Shown: positions 51,164-60,632, counted from the stretch's first letter. The stretch is DNA of 64,000 nt from an uncultured Ruminococcus sp. (GCA_944388405.1 CALXIQ010000022.1:1-64000); one strand, 5' to 3'. Made by a program: numbers and translations. Notes: generated by a model not told the origin, from the letters alone.

Positions 51164-54100
51164 TTATTTGAAGTACTTAACGCCGTTTTCAAAGATCTGC
51201 TGATCCTTTTCGCCGGGAACGTTAATGCAAACGCCGTATCCTTTACGCTCCGAGTGACCCATCTTTCCGAAAACTCTGCCGTCGGGGGAGGTTATACCCT
51301 CGATAGCTTCAATTGAGGTGTTAGGATTGCACTGGATATCAAGGGTGGGATAGCCGTCAAAATCAACATACTGAGTGGCAATCTGTCCGTTTTCAGCCAT
51401 TCTTGCAATCTCCTCACGAGTTGCTACAAAGCGTCCTTCTCCGTGGGAAATAGCAATATTGTGAATGTCGCCTACATTGCAGGAAGCAAGCCATGGTGAT
51501 TTGTTGGAAGCGATTCTTGTGTTGACCATCTTAGACTGATGACGGTGAATTGTGTTGAATGTAAGGGTGGGGGAATCAGCTCTCATTTCGGTTATCTCAC
51601 CGTAAGGCACAAGACCCAGCTTTACAAGTGCCTGGAATCCGTTACAGATACCAAGCATAAGTCCGTCACGGTTCTTAAGCAGGTCGTGAATTGCGTCGGT
51701 AAGGCGAGGATTTCTCAGGAATGAAACTATAAACTTGCCCGAACCGTCCGGCTCGTCGCCTCCCGAGAAGCCACCCGGCAGCATAACAATCTGAGACGCC
51801 TTGATTTTTTCTTCCATCGCCGCCACTGATTCTGAAATAGCCTCTGCGGTAAGATTGCGGACTACGAAAATCTCCGCTTCCGCACCTGCCTTTTCAAATG
51901 CTCTGGCAGTATCGTATTCACAGTTTGTGCCGGGAAATACAGGAATCAGCACTCTGGGCTTTGCAACCTTTATTGCGGGAGCAACTCTGCTTTCGGCAGC
52001 GTAGCTGTAGCTCATTGGAGTGTAATCAGGCTCTTTTATCTTTGCAGGGAATACCGGTTCCAGCTTTTCCTCCCACAGCTTTTCAAGTTTGTTCATATCT
52101 ACGGTGTATTTGCTTGTTACGATTGAATAATCGGCTGAGGTAAAGCCCAGCAGCTTGTAGCTGTCTTCATCAAGTCCTGCGTTTTCCGTATTAACGCCAT
52201 TTGCAAGCTCGATAACGAAAGAACCGTAGCACGCTCTGAATAGCTCTTCGGCAGTGCAGTTGCAGGCAAACCTGAAACCTATCTTATTTCCCAAAGCCAT
52301 TTTAGCCACAGCTTCCGAAATTCCGCCGTAGGAAACGGACCAGCATGCCGCCACCTTGCCGTCGGCAATAAGCTTTTCAACAGTCTTGAATACCTTTTTC
52401 AGCGAATCAAAGTTTACAATATGGTTATCGTCGTATTCCGGCTTGATGTAAATTACCGTTGAACCGATATTTTTAAATTCCTGTGAAATTATATTTCCGG
52501 TTTTAGCAGTGGAAACTGCAAAGGAAACAAGGGTGGGAGGAACATCAATTTCCTCAAACGTTCCCGACATTGAATCTTTTCCGCCTATAGAGCCGCAGCC
52601 CAGTTCAAGCTGTGCCTTGTATGCTCCCAGCAGCGCCGAGAAAGGCTTGCCCCAGCGGCGTGGATTGTTTTGTGTTCTTTCAAAATACTCCTGGAAGGTC
52701 AGCCAGCAGTTTTCGTATGTTCCACCTGTTGCTACAATCTTTGAAATTGATTCAACAACTGCGGAAATTGCACCGTGATAAGGACTGATTGACGACAGGA
52801 AGGGATTAAAGCCCCAGCCCATAAGCGAAGCGGTGGTAGTTTCGCCTTTCAGTACCGGGATTTTTGCAGCCATTGCCTGAGTGGGGGTGTTCTGATACTT
52901 TCCGCCGTAGGGCATAAGCACTGTAGCAGCGCCGATTGTGGAGTCAAAACGCTCAACCAGACCCTTCTGTGAGCAGATGTTGAGATTTGAAATCATAGCT
53001 TCCCATCTGTCGGCAGTGTCATCCGATTTATCTTCTGGGGCAAATACGGGAGTATCTATTGTAACGGTAGTGTGCTTTTCAGCGCCGTTTGAGTTGAGAA
53101 ATTCACGGGAGAGATTAACAATCTCAGCGCCGTTCCAGTTCATTTTAAGCCTTGGTTCTTCGGTAACTACCGCCACAAGCGTAGCCTCAAGGTTTTCTTT
53201 TGAAGCCTCGCTCATAAACTTCTCAACGTCCTCCTTGGCAATAACCACAGCCATTCTTTCTTGGGATTCTGAAATTGCCAGCTCGGTTCCGTCAAGTCCG
53301 TCGTATTTCTTTGGTACGGCGTCAAGATTTATAATAAGCCCGTCGGTAAGCTCGCCAATAGCTACAGAAACTCCTCCTGCGCCGAAATCGTTGCAGCGTT
53401 TAATCATAGAGGTAACCTCAGGGTTTCTGAAAAGCCTTTGCAGCTTTCTTTCCTCGGGAGCGTTACCCTTCTGAACCTCTGCACCGCAGGATTCAAGGGA
53501 GTGAAGTGTGTGCGATTTTGAAGAGCCGGTAGCTCCGCCGCAGCCGTCACGACCCGTTCTGCCGCCCAGCAGAATTACAACATCACCTGGCAGAGGTTTT
53601 TCTCTGCGGACGTTTGAAGCAGGAGCGGCACCTACTACTGCGCCAATCTCCATACGCTTTGCAACATAACCGGGGTGATAAATCTCGGTTACATGGCCTG
53701 TGGCAAGACCTATCTGATTTCCGTAGGAGGAATATCCGTTAGCCGCGCCCACAACAATCTTTCTCTGAGGCAGCTTTCCGGTTATGGTGTCCTCAACGGG
53801 AACAAGGGGATTTCCTGCGCCGGTAACTCTCATCGCCTGATAAACATAGGAACGTCCCGAAAGGGGATCTCTTATTGCTCCGCCCAGACAGGTTGCTGCG
53901 CCGCCGAAAGGTTCGATTTCGGTGGGGTGGTTGTGAGTTTCGTTCTTGAACATAAGCAGCCAGTCTTCGTCAACACCGTCAACGTCCACCTTAATTTTTA
54001 CCGAGCAAGCGTTTATCTCTTCGCTTTCGTCAAGGTCGTTAAGGAGACCGTCCTTTTTCAGCTTCTTTGCGCCGATTACCGCAAGATCCATCAGCGTAAT

Positions 54101-54901
54101 AGGCTTGTCCGTCCTGCCTGCATACAAATTCTTTCTTGTATTAACATAGTCGGCAAAAGTATCGGCAATATAATCGGGCTTGATATCTACGTCGTCGATA
54201 ATAGTGGAGAATGTAGTATGGCGGCAGTGATCCGACCAATATGTATCAATCATCCTGATTTCGGTAATGGTGGGATTGCGCTTTTCGGTATCTCTGAAAT
54301 AAGCCTGACAGAATTTTATGTCGTCAAAATCCATAGCCAGACCAAGCTCTTCAAGCATAGCTTTAAGGTCGTCGTCGGTTGAATAGATAAAACCTTCTAT
54401 GGTATCAACCTTTGTGGGAATATCAAATTTAACGTCAAGGGTTTCAAAGGTATCAAGCTTTGCTTCACGTGATTCAACGGGGTTTATCATATAGCTTTTG
54501 ATCCTTGCAAGCTCGTCCTTTGAAAGGTTGCCTTTAACGATATAAATGGAAGCGGATTTTACCGTGGGTCGTTTGCCTCCAGTCAGAAGGGAAATACACT
54601 GAGCGCAGGAATCGGCTCTCTGGTCAAACTGTCCCGGAAGATATTCAACAGCAAAAATAAATTCGTTTGGTGAAAGCTCGGGCAGACAGTCATAGGTAAC
54701 GTCAACTGCGGGTTCTGAAAACACCACAGGAGTAGCCAACTTGAAATCCTCGGCAGAAAGTCCCTCGGCATCGTAGCGGTTTATAACACGAATATCCTCA
54801 AGATTTTCAAGCCCCAGCGCAGATTTAATATCGCCTGCGATAGATTTTGCTTCAACGGCAAATTCAGGCTTTTTTTCAACATAAATTCTATAAACGGCCA
54901 T
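51164..54901 (-). CDS. purL: Phosphoribosylformylglycinamidine synthase (single-chain)
   Basis: A 1245-residue FGAM synthase that converts FGAR, glutamine and ATP to FGAM in purine synthesis. N-terminal domain about 1-150, then two AIRS-type halves with DTYWSDHCRHTTF (about 228-240) and FKNETHNHPTEIEPFGGAAT (about 323-342). The C-terminal glutaminase has VFPGTNCEYDTARAF (about 985-999), LPGGFSGGDEPDGSGK, the nucleophile Cys in GICNGFQALVKLG and the His in SHGEGRF. The single-chain form is typical of many Clostridia. No other pur gene is adjacent. RBS AAGGAGA on the minus strand. Confidence 0.97.
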   Translation of the reverse strand: MAVYRIYVEKKPEFAVEAKSIAGDIKSALGLENLEDIRVINRYDAEGLSAEDFKLATPVVFSEPAVDVTYDCLPELSPNEFIFAVEYLPGQFDQRADSCAQCISLLTGGKRPTVKSASIYIVKGNLSKDELARIKSYMINPVESREAKLDTFETLDVKFDIPTKVDTIEGFIYSTDDDLKAMLEELGLAMDFDDIKFCQAYFRDTEKRNPTITEIRMIDTYWSDHCRHTTFSTIIDDVDIKPDYIADTFADYVNTRKNLYAGRTDKPITLMDLAVIGAKKLKKDGLLNDLDESEEINACSVKIKVDVDGVDEDWLLMFKNETHNHPTEIEPFGGAATCLGGAIRDPLSGRSYVYQAMRVTGAGNPLVPVEDTITGKLPQRKIVVGAANGYSSYGNQIGLATGHVTEIYHPGYVAKRMEIGAVVGAAPASNVRREKPLPGDVVILLGGRTGRDGCGGATGSSKSHTLHSLESCGAEVQKGNAPEERKLQRLFRNPEVTSMIKRCNDFGAGGVSVAIGELTDGLIINLDAVPKKYDGLDGTELAISESQERMAVVIAKEDVEKFMSEASKENLEATLVAVVTEEPRLKMNWNGAEIVNLSREFLNSNGAEKHTTVTIDTPVFAPEDKSDDTADRWEAMISNLNICSQKGLVERFDSTIGAATVLMPYGGKYQNTPTQAMAAKIPVLKGETTTASLMGWGFNPFLSSISPYHGAISAVVESISKIVATGGTYENCWLTFQEYFERTQNNPRRWGKPFSALLGAYKAQLELGCGSIGGKDSMSGTFEEIDVPPTLVSFAVSTAKTGNIISQEFKNIGSTVIYIKPEYDDNHIVNFDSLKKVFKTVEKLIADGKVAACWSVSYGGISEAVAKMALGNKIGFRFACNCTAEELFRACYGSFVIELANGVNTENAGLDEDSYKLLGFTSADYSIVTSKYTVDMNKLEKLWEEKLEPVFPAKIKEPDYTPMSYSYAAESRVAPAIKVAKPRVLIPVFPGTNCEYDTARAFEKAGAEAEIFVVRNLTAEAISESVAAMEEKIKASQIVMLPGGFSGGDEPDGSGKFIVSFLRNPRLTDAIHDLLKNRDGLMLGICNGFQALVKLGLVPYGEITEMRADSPTLTFNTIHRHQSKMVNTRIASNKSPWLASCNVGDIHNIAISHGEGRFVATREEIARMAENGQIATQYVDFDGYPTLDIQCNPNTSIEAIEGITSPDGRVFGKMGHSERKGYGVCINVPGEKDQQIFENGVKYFK

Positions 54902-54930
54902 AAATACATCTCCTTACATCAGATATTTTA

Positions 54931-54960
54931 ATTATACTACACCATCTCACATTTTGTCAA
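54931..54960 (-). promoter_or_regulatory. Sigma-A promoter of purL
   Basis: Minus strand TTGACA (54960-54955), 18-bp spacer, TATAAT (54936-54931). Confidence 0.8.
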
Positions 54961-55033
54961 CCAAAAACAGCCGATATTAATGGCTTTATATGTTTTCTTA
55001 TAATCTTTGAAGCTAAAGGATAGATAACTGACG

Positions 55034-56350
55034 TCACATATTACGACAAACAATGCGTCCGATGCAGAAATTATCCTCAGCCCCTGTTATCTCAACCTCA
55101 CGAAACTGCCGTCTTAAGGTTGTTTCGGAAGATATTCTCGGAACCTTTACAAGTACATATTCACTTGTATGACCCTGATGAAATTCTGGGGAAGATTCCT
55201 TTTCAAACAGCACCCTGCGAACTTTGCCCACCTGTGCCGACAGATATTCCTTTTTCGGTTGTGCGCATACGCCGCTCATCTCGGTTGCACGCTTGTGCTT
55301 GGTTTTGTTGTCGATTTGCCCGTCAAGCCTGTCCGCCACAGTGCCTGAACGCCTTGAATAGGGGAAAATGTGTGCATCGGCAAACTTAACCTTGCGGACA
55401 AATTCAAGGGATTCCTTGAAATCTTCATCAGTTTCCTGAGGGAATCCCACCATTATGTCGGTGGTTATCGCACAGTCTGGGAAATGCTTTCGTAGCTTTT
55501 CGCAAAGCTTGAAATATTCATCCGCTGTGTAATGTCGGTTCATAAGCTTGAGGGTCTTGTCACAGCCGCTTTGCAGAGAAAGATGGAACTGGGGACACAG
55601 CTTTTCAAGGCGGCTTAGGCGGAGAATATCCTCATCTGAAATCATTTCAGGCTCCATAGATCCAAGTCTTACCCTGAAATCGCCTTTGATCGCACACACT
55701 GCTTCGACGGCGTCAACCAGCCGTGTGCCGTTTTTTAAGTCACGCCCATAGCAGCAAAGATTAATGCCGGTAAGAATAATCTCCTTGTGTCCAGAGGAGG
55801 AAAGCTCTGTCGCTTCACGGGTAATGTCCTCCAAGCATTTTGAGCGGATGTGACCTCTGGCTTTGGGTATAATGCAGTATGAGCAGTTCATATCGCAGCC
55901 ATCCTGAATTTTTATGTAAGCACGTGTCTTGCCCTCAACCGAGGTGTTTGTCATTTTTTCTATGCTGTCCCCCGTCTTGTGCTCCTCAATGTCAACGATT
56001 CTTTCTCCGTTTGAAAGATATTGCATAATAAGCTTTGGTAAGGCGGATTTATTTTTTGTGCCGATAATAATGTCGCATTGAGAAAGAGCGTTTACCTGTC
56101 CGGGAAACGCTTGTGGCAGACAGCCTATAACCGCAAGCACGCATCCGGGATTTTCTTTTTTTATGCGGCGAATAAGCTGCCGGCATTTTGAGTCTGACTG
56201 AGCGGTCACCGTGCAGGTGTTTATAACGCATATGTCAGCCCGGGCAATTTCCTCGGTTTCGCTAAATCCCAGCCTTGTAAGCTGCTCCCTTATATTTTCG
56301 GTTTCATACTGATTAACCTTGCACCCGAAGGTATAATAAAAAACATTCAT
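55034..56350 (-). CDS. mtaB: tRNA (t6A37) methylthiotransferase
   Basis: A 438-residue radical SAM enzyme that converts t6A37 to ms2t6A37 in tRNAs. The N-terminal UPF0004 domain has three cluster cysteines in TFGCKVNQYE (7-16), INTCTVTAQSD (about 43-53) and AVIGCLPQ; the radical SAM motif is DGCDMNCSYCIIPKARG (about 150-166), and FPQETDEDF is typical. A TRAM domain is expected at about 375-438. Start ATG 56350 (MNVFYYTFGCK) gives the family's usual beginning; the longer frame crosses the promoter. RBS TTGGAGA is distant. Confidence 0.92.
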   Translation of the reverse strand: MNVFYYTFGCKVNQYETENIREQLTRLGFSETEEIARADICVINTCTVTAQSDSKCRQLIRRIKKENPGCVLAVIGCLPQAFPGQVNALSQCDIIIGTKNKSALPKLIMQYLSNGERIVDIEEHKTGDSIEKMTNTSVEGKTRAYIKIQDGCDMNCSYCIIPKARGHIRSKCLEDITREATELSSSGHKEIILTGINLCCYGRDLKNGTRLVDAVEAVCAIKGDFRVRLGSMEPEMISDEDILRLSRLEKLCPQFHLSLQSGCDKTLKLMNRHYTADEYFKLCEKLRKHFPDCAITTDIMVGFPQETDEDFKESLEFVRKVKFADAHIFPYSRRSGTVADRLDGQIDNKTKHKRATEMSGVCAQPKKEYLSAQVGKVRRVLFEKESSPEFHQGHTSEYVLVKVPRISSETTLRRQFREVEITGAEDNFCIGRIVCRNM

Positions 56351-56429
56351 ATAAATTCGCGTCTCCAATTTACTAAAGTGTTGCATATGTACGGATTTAA
56401 ACTTCATGTTGTTAAAAGCACTGAAAAAG

Positions 56430-56447
56430 CGAAATCGCACAATTTCG
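56430..56447. repeat. Inverted repeat in the mtaB leader
   Basis: CGAAAT-CGCACA-ATTTCG (56430-56447), perfect 6-bp arms, 10 bp downstream of the mtaB -10 box. Possible operator or hairpin. Confidence 0.4.
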
Positions 56448-56456
56448 TTATTGACT

Positions 56457-56485
56457 ATTATACTATACTTGATTTTTTTTTGCAA
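56457..56485 (-). promoter_or_regulatory. Promoter of mtaB
   Basis: Minus strand TTGCAA (56485-56480), 17-bp spacer, TATAAT (56462-56457). It is divergent from, and close to, the promoter of the HPr-like gene. Confidence 0.65.
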
Positions 56486-56492
56486 ATTGTTA

Positions 56493-56520
56493 TTGACATT
56501 TCGGAAAAAATGCTTATAAT
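56493..56520 (+). promoter_or_regulatory. Sigma-A promoter of the HPr-like gene
   Basis: TTGACA (56493-56498), 16-bp spacer, TATAAT (56515-56520). Confidence 0.8.
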
Positions 56521-56604
56521 TAATATTGTAGAGAGGAAAACTCTACAAGCTTATAAAACAAAAACAGGTATGGTTTAAACCAACCCTTAAGAGGAGGAGT
56601 TTTT

Positions 56605-56835
56605 ATGAAAAAGGTTAAAATTATGCTCGATTCTATCGCTGCGGTAAAGAAGTTTGTAAGCATTGTTTCCATGTATGATTTTGATGTGGACTTGGCTTCG
56701 GGAAGATATGCGGTTGACGCAAAGTCAATTATGGGTATTTTCAGTCTTGACCTTTCAAATCCTATACAGTTGGTTGCGCATACGGACGATGCAGACAAGT
56801 TTATCGACGAGATCAAGGAGTTTATTGTCGATTAA
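56605..56835 (+). CDS. HPr-like protein without the catalytic histidine (Crh-like)
   Basis: A 76-residue protein with the HPr fold pattern. The Ser46 region of HPr is kept as AKSIMGIFSLDL (39-50, Ser41), and the C-terminal helix DDADKFIDEIKEF is typical. The HARPA phosphorylation loop of HPr, where His15 takes a phosphate from enzyme I, is replaced by IAAVKKF (11-17), so PTS phosphotransfer cannot occur. Bacillus Crh likewise lacks His15 and acts through Ser46 with CcpA. A regulatory role is thus inferred. RBS AGAGGAGGAG (56590-56599). Own promoter and terminator. Confidence 0.8.
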   Translation: MKKVKIMLDSIAAVKKFVSIVSMYDFDVDLASGRYAVDAKSIMGIFSLDLSNPIQLVAHTDDADKFIDEIKEFIVD

Positions 56836-56861
56836 TTTTTACTTAGCAAAAACACAGGTAT

Positions 56862-56904
56862 AATAATCAGCAGAGTGCATTTTGGCAGTCTGCTGTTATT
56901 TTTG
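56862..56904 (+). terminator. Intrinsic terminator after the HPr-like gene
   Basis: AATAATCAGCAGA (56862-56874) pairs with TCTGCTGTTATT (56889-56900) with one mismatch, then TTTG. Confidence 0.75.
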
Positions 56905-56993
56905 TGCCGTGAACCGATGTGTCTGTCGGGACGGGTATAATATTTTGCGGACTTGCCGAATATGAATTAGTAAAAACATTGGAGGCAGGTTTT

Positions 56994-58190
56994 ATGAGTA
57001 TTTGTAGAAAAGCGGTATTGCTGTCGTTGTCAGCCGTTATGCTTATTTCTTTTGCATTTTCCGCATTTGCCGACGGAAGCGATCCCGACTTTGAGGCTTA
57101 TCAGGCGTATTCGTCAACAAACGGAGAGATACTTAACGGAATTTCGGCAGAATCGGCTGTGGTTATTGAAACCGAAAGTCGTACGGTATTGGCTGAACTT
57201 AATCCCGACAGCGTTCAAAGCATTTCTCATCTTGCCAAGCTTATGACAGTGCTGATTGCGGCGGATAAAATAGACCGGGGCGAGCTTTCTTTGGAGGACA
57301 CCGTTATAACCTCGGCTCATGCAAATTCCATGGGAGGCACTCAGATATGGCTTAACGTTGGCGAGGAGATTACGGTTGACGAGCTGATTAAATCCGTAAC
57401 CGTAGGCAACGCCAACGACGCCTGCGTCGCCCTTGGGGAAAAAATCGCAGGAAGCGAAGAGGAATTTGTTTTCCTGATGAACGAAAGAGCCGCACAACTT
57501 GGTATGAACAATACGGTTTACGCCGATTGTACGGGAATGAGCGAAAAAACAGTGTCAACCGCAGGAGATTTGGCTCTTTTGTCATGCGAGATACTGAAAT
57601 ATGACTTTCTTACTCCATATTTCACCACATGGATAGATTATGTCAGAAATCAACAGACAGAGCTTGTAAGCACAAACAGGATGATACGAACCTATAAAGG
57701 CGTTACAGGCTTGAAATCCTGCGCTTCAGCCGAAAGCGGAGAGTGTCTGATGGTATCGGCTCAAAGGGGGGATATGTCGGTCTGTGCGGTCGTACTGGGA
57801 AGCACTTCGGATGAACAAAAGTTTGCCGACGGAAAGAAAGCTCTCGACGGAGCATTTACCGCTTTTGAAATATACACCCCCGAAATACCAGATGAGGTGT
57901 TTGAAGCCGTGAAGGTAAACGGCGGCGAAAAAATGACTGCTGAAGTTACAGTTCTCAACGCCGACCCGGTCATTATACCAAAGGGAGCATATCCGTCAAT
58001 TGAATGCGAATTTACTAAAGCGGAAAGCATCGACGCCCCGGTTGACGAAAATCAGCAGCTTGGAACCGTTACTTTTACTCTTAACGGCGAGAATATCCTC
58101 GAGGGCAGAATCGTAGCAAAAGATAAGGTGAAAAAAATCGGATTTGCGTTCGCCTTAAAAAAAGTTTTGTTAAACTTGCTGCATATTTAA
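56994..58190 (+). CDS. DacF-like S11 family protein with degraded active site (pseudoenzyme)
   Basis: A 398-residue exported protein. Start ATG 56994 after GGAGGCAGG (56981-56989); signal peptide ends FAFSAFA (about residue 26). The S11 carboxypeptidase domain is recognisable throughout (LMTVLIAADKIDRGELSLED, FLMNERAAQLGMNNT), but each catalytic motif is altered: SxxK is HLAK (79-82, His at the nucleophile position), SxN is VGN (137-139) and KTG is KSC (241-243). The C-terminal beta domain remains. It probably binds peptidoglycan or acts structurally rather than cutting. The active relative at 19109 has all motifs, so the change is not a family trait in this genome. Confidence 0.85.
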   Translation: MSICRKAVLLSLSAVMLISFAFSAFADGSDPDFEAYQAYSSTNGEILNGISAESAVVIETESRTVLAELNPDSVQSISHLAKLMTVLIAADKIDRGELSLEDTVITSAHANSMGGTQIWLNVGEEITVDELIKSVTVGNANDACVALGEKIAGSEEEFVFLMNERAAQLGMNNTVYADCTGMSEKTVSTAGDLALLSCEILKYDFLTPYFTTWIDYVRNQQTELVSTNRMIRTYKGVTGLKSCASAESGECLMVSAQRGDMSVCAVVLGSTSDEQKFADGKKALDGAFTAFEIYTPEIPDEVFEAVKVNGGEKMTAEVTVLNADPVIIPKGAYPSIECEFTKAESIDAPVDENQQLGTVTFTLNGENILEGRIVAKDKVKKIGFAFALKKVLLNLLHI

Positions 58191-58241
58191 GAAATAAATT
58201 TGTAGCAATTGCACAAAAAAGCAACGTTGGCTCTAAACCTC

Positions 58242-58270
58242 TTGAAATATTCACAATATTATTGTATAAT
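58242..58270 (+). promoter_or_regulatory. Sigma-A promoter of pgi
   Basis: TTGAAA (58242-58247), 17-bp spacer, TATAAT (58265-58270). Confidence 0.8.
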
Positions 58271-58306
58271 TTATCATAGTTAAGTATGGAAAGGATTTGA
58301 ATGTAA

Positions 58307-59638
58307 GTGGCTGTTAAACTTAATGCAAAATATCTTGCTCCTTTTTTAAGAGAGCACGAACTTAAAGCTATTGCTCCGCTGGTAAGCGCTGCGCATAAAA
58401 ATCTTACTGAAAAAACAGGTCTGGGAAATGATTTTCTCGGCTGGACGGATCTTCCCGAAAATTACGATAAGGCAGAATTTGAACGTATCAAGGCTGCGGC
58501 AAAGCGCATTCAGGAAAAGTGCGACGTTCTTGTTGTTATCGGAATCGGCGGCTCGTACCTGGGCGCAAGAGCGGCTATAGAGCTTTTAAAATCGCCTTTT
58601 TACAACAATCTTAAGAAAGATACTCCCGATATATATTTTGTCGGAAACAACATAAGCCCCGATTATCTTAACGAGGTGCTTTCCATTTGCGAGGGCAGAG
58701 ATATCTGTGTAAATGTTATTTCCAAATCAGGAACGACTACCGAGCCTGCGCTGGCTTTCAGAATCTTTAAGAAGCTGGTTGAGGATAAATACGGCAAGGA
58801 AGAAGCTAAAACCAGAATATTTGCAACTACCGATAAGGCAAAGGGAACTCTCAAGGAGCTTTCCGACGCAGAGGGCTATGAAACCTTTGTTATCCCAGAC
58901 GACGTAGGCGGACGTTTTTCGGTGCTTACTGCGGTAGGGCTTTTGCCTATTGCTGTAGCTGGCTGCGATATTGATAAGATTATGGCTGGTGCTCGTGCCG
59001 CTATGGATAAGTATTCTGAGGACGACGGCAACGACTGCTATACCTATGCTGCGCTGAGAAATATTTTCTACAATAAAGGCAAGAGTGTTGAAATGCTTAT
59101 TACATACGACCCCAGCTTCACTATGATGAACGAGTGGTGGAAGCAGCTGTTCGGCGAGAGCGAGGGTAAGGACAATAAGGGAATTTTCCCGGCATCTGCT
59201 ACCTTCTCAACCGACCTCCATTCGCTGGGTCAGTTTATCCAGGACGGTTCAAGGGTAATGTTTGAAACCGTGGTGGACATCAAGGCTCCAAAGCAGGATT
59301 TGTTCCTTGAGGATGACAAGGATAACCTTGACGGGCTTAACTTCCTTACCAATCAGAATATGTCTGTGGTAAACAGAAAGGCTTTTCAGGGTACTATTCT
59401 TGCTCACACCGAGGGCGGAGTTCCCAACATCGTCCTTGAGGTTGACGCACTTGACGAGGAGAATTTCGGAGAGCTGGTTTACTTCTTTGAAAAGGCATGC
59501 GCAATTTCCGGCTATATGCTGGGAGTTAATCCCTTTGACCAGCCGGGGGTTGAAAGCTATAAGAAAAATATGTTTGCGCTTCTCGGAAAACCGGGCTATG
59601 AATCGCAGAAGGCGGAGCTTGAAGCTAAGCTCTTTTAA
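58307..59638 (+). CDS. pgi: Glucose-6-phosphate isomerase
   Basis: A 443-residue isomerase interconverting glucose 6-phosphate and fructose 6-phosphate. Seen are [19 protein letters not shown] (about 77-95), [18 protein letters not shown] (about 137-154), [20 protein letters not shown] (about 199-218) and [20 protein letters not shown] (about 410-429) with the catalytic Lys. The short, 440-residue form is typical of Firmicutes. Start GTG 58307 ([10 protein letters not shown]), about 12 nt after GAAAGGA. Confidence 0.97.
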   Translation: MAVKLNAKYLAPFLREHELKAIAPLVSAAHKNLTEKTGLGNDFLGWTDLPENYDKAEFERIKAAAKRIQEKCDVLVVIGIGGSYLGARAAIELLKSPFYNNLKKDTPDIYFVGNNISPDYLNEVLSICEGRDICVNVISKSGTTTEPALAFRIFKKLVEDKYGKEEAKTRIFATTDKAKGTLKELSDAEGYETFVIPDDVGGRFSVLTAVGLLPIAVAGCDIDKIMAGARAAMDKYSEDDGNDCYTYAALRNIFYNKGKSVEMLITYDPSFTMMNEWWKQLFGESEGKDNKGIFPASATFSTDLHSLGQFIQDGSRVMFETVVDIKAPKQDLFLEDDKDNLDGLNFLTNQNMSVVNRKAFQGTILAHTEGGVPNIVLEVDALDEENFGELVYFFEKACAISGYMLGVNPFDQPGVESYKKNMFALLGKPGYESQKAELEAKLF

Positions 59639-59700
59639 GGGAATGGGAGCGTTTTGACGCTCTGAAATAAAAGTCCGTCAGGACAGAATGGAGATATGTT

Positions 59701-60105
59701 ATGATTAATCTGATACCTGGAAAAAAAGGAACAGGCAAAACTAAGATATTGGTAGACGCTATAAAGGAGTCTGCCGAAAAGGCTACAGGCAATATTGTCT
59801 GCATCGAAAGAGGAATGAAGCTAACCTATGACATTCCTCATAAAGTAAGACTTGTAGACGCTGAGGAATACGGTATCAACAGTTTTGACGCTTTTTACGG
59901 TTTTGTTGCGGGAATGCTTGCAGGAAACTATGATATTCAGGAAGTGTTTGTTGACGGTATTCTTAAAATCGGCGGAAGAGATTACGACGCATTCGGCGCT
60001 ATGATTGAAAAGATTGCAATGCTGGCTAAGGATGTAAAGATTGTGTTTACCGTTTCAGCCGACGTTGAGGAGCTGCCTTCAAAGGTAAGAGCCTTTATCA
60101 AATAA
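59701..60105 (+). CDS. Small P-loop protein of unknown function
   Basis: A 134-residue protein opening with MINLIPGKKGTGKTKILVDA, a Walker A of the form GxxGxGKT at residues 7-14. A hydrophobic strand followed by an acidic pair (EVFVDGILKIGGRDYDA) could serve as Walker B, and KIVFTVSADVEELPSKVRAF ends the protein, like a sensor strand. The size is minimal for an NTPase. RBS AATGGAGATA (59688-59697). No partner gene nearby except pgi, with which it may share a transcript. Confidence 0.75.
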   Translation: MINLIPGKKGTGKTKILVDAIKESAEKATGNIVCIERGMKLTYDIPHKVRLVDAEEYGINSFDAFYGFVAGMLAGNYDIQEVFVDGILKIGGRDYDAFGAMIEKIAMLAKDVKIVFTVSADVEELPSKVRAFIK

Positions 60106-60129
60106 TTTTTCACTTGTTGAAAAAAAGTG

Positions 60130-60158
60130 TTGACAAATTCCGCAAGTGGAGTTATAAT
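60130..60158 (+). promoter_or_regulatory. Sigma-A promoter of yceD-rpmF
   Basis: TTGACA (60130-60135), 17-bp spacer, TATAAT (60153-60158), the best match to consensus in this part of the window. Confidence 0.9.
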
Positions 60159-60185
60159 GGAATTTGTGATGTTTGAGGTGTTATT

Positions 60186-60632
60186 ATGATTTTGCGGTTG
60201 AAGCAGCTTTTTGATATCATCGGAGAGGTTGAAGAATTTTCTTTTGAAATCCCTCCCGAAGAGGTCAACGATGCTCAGCTAAGCGCCAGATTTGTAACGC
60301 CGTTATCTGTAAGCGGACGAGCTGAAAACCGTGCGGGAATTGTTACCGTAAGGTTTGTTTGCGAATTTACGCTGAGCCACGTGTGCGACAGATGTCTGAA
60401 GGAGTTTGAGAGGGAATATTCCTTTGAGTTTTCACACATTCTTGTGCAAAGCTCAAATACGCAGAACGATGAATATGTTGTCTGCGCCGACAATACTCTG
60501 GATTTAAATGAATTAGCTATTTCAGATTTGCTGTTACAGTTGCCTACAAAGATTCTTTGCAGGGATGACTGCAAGGGTTTGTGTTACGTTTGCGGACATG
60601 ATTTGAACGAGGGTGAATGTAACTGCTCTTGA
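60186..60632 (+). CDS. yceD: YceD family protein (DUF177, 23S rRNA accumulation)
   Basis: A 148-residue protein. It has the DUF177 core FVCEFTLSHVCDRCLKEFER (about 57-76) and the C-terminal cysteine set CRDDCKGLCYVCGHDLNEGE (about 125-144) followed by CNC, probably zinc binding. The gene lies directly before rpmF as in most bacteria. YceD proteins help 23S rRNA to accumulate and 50S subunits to mature. The start is ATG 60186; GAGGTG (60175-60180) serves as ribosome site. Confidence 0.93.
   Translation: MILRLKQLFDIIGEVEEFSFEIPPEEVNDAQLSARFVTPLSVSGRAENRAGIVTVRFVCEFTLSHVCDRCLKEFEREYSFEFSHILVQSSNTQNDEYVVCADNTLDLNELAISDLLLQLPTKILCRDDCKGLCYVCGHDLNEGECNCS

Noticed and set aside
53675..54382. Open frame of 235 codons on the plus strand
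   Set aside because: It lies fully inside purL on the opposite strand, has no ribosome site and no recognisable domain; it is a shadow of purL codon usage.
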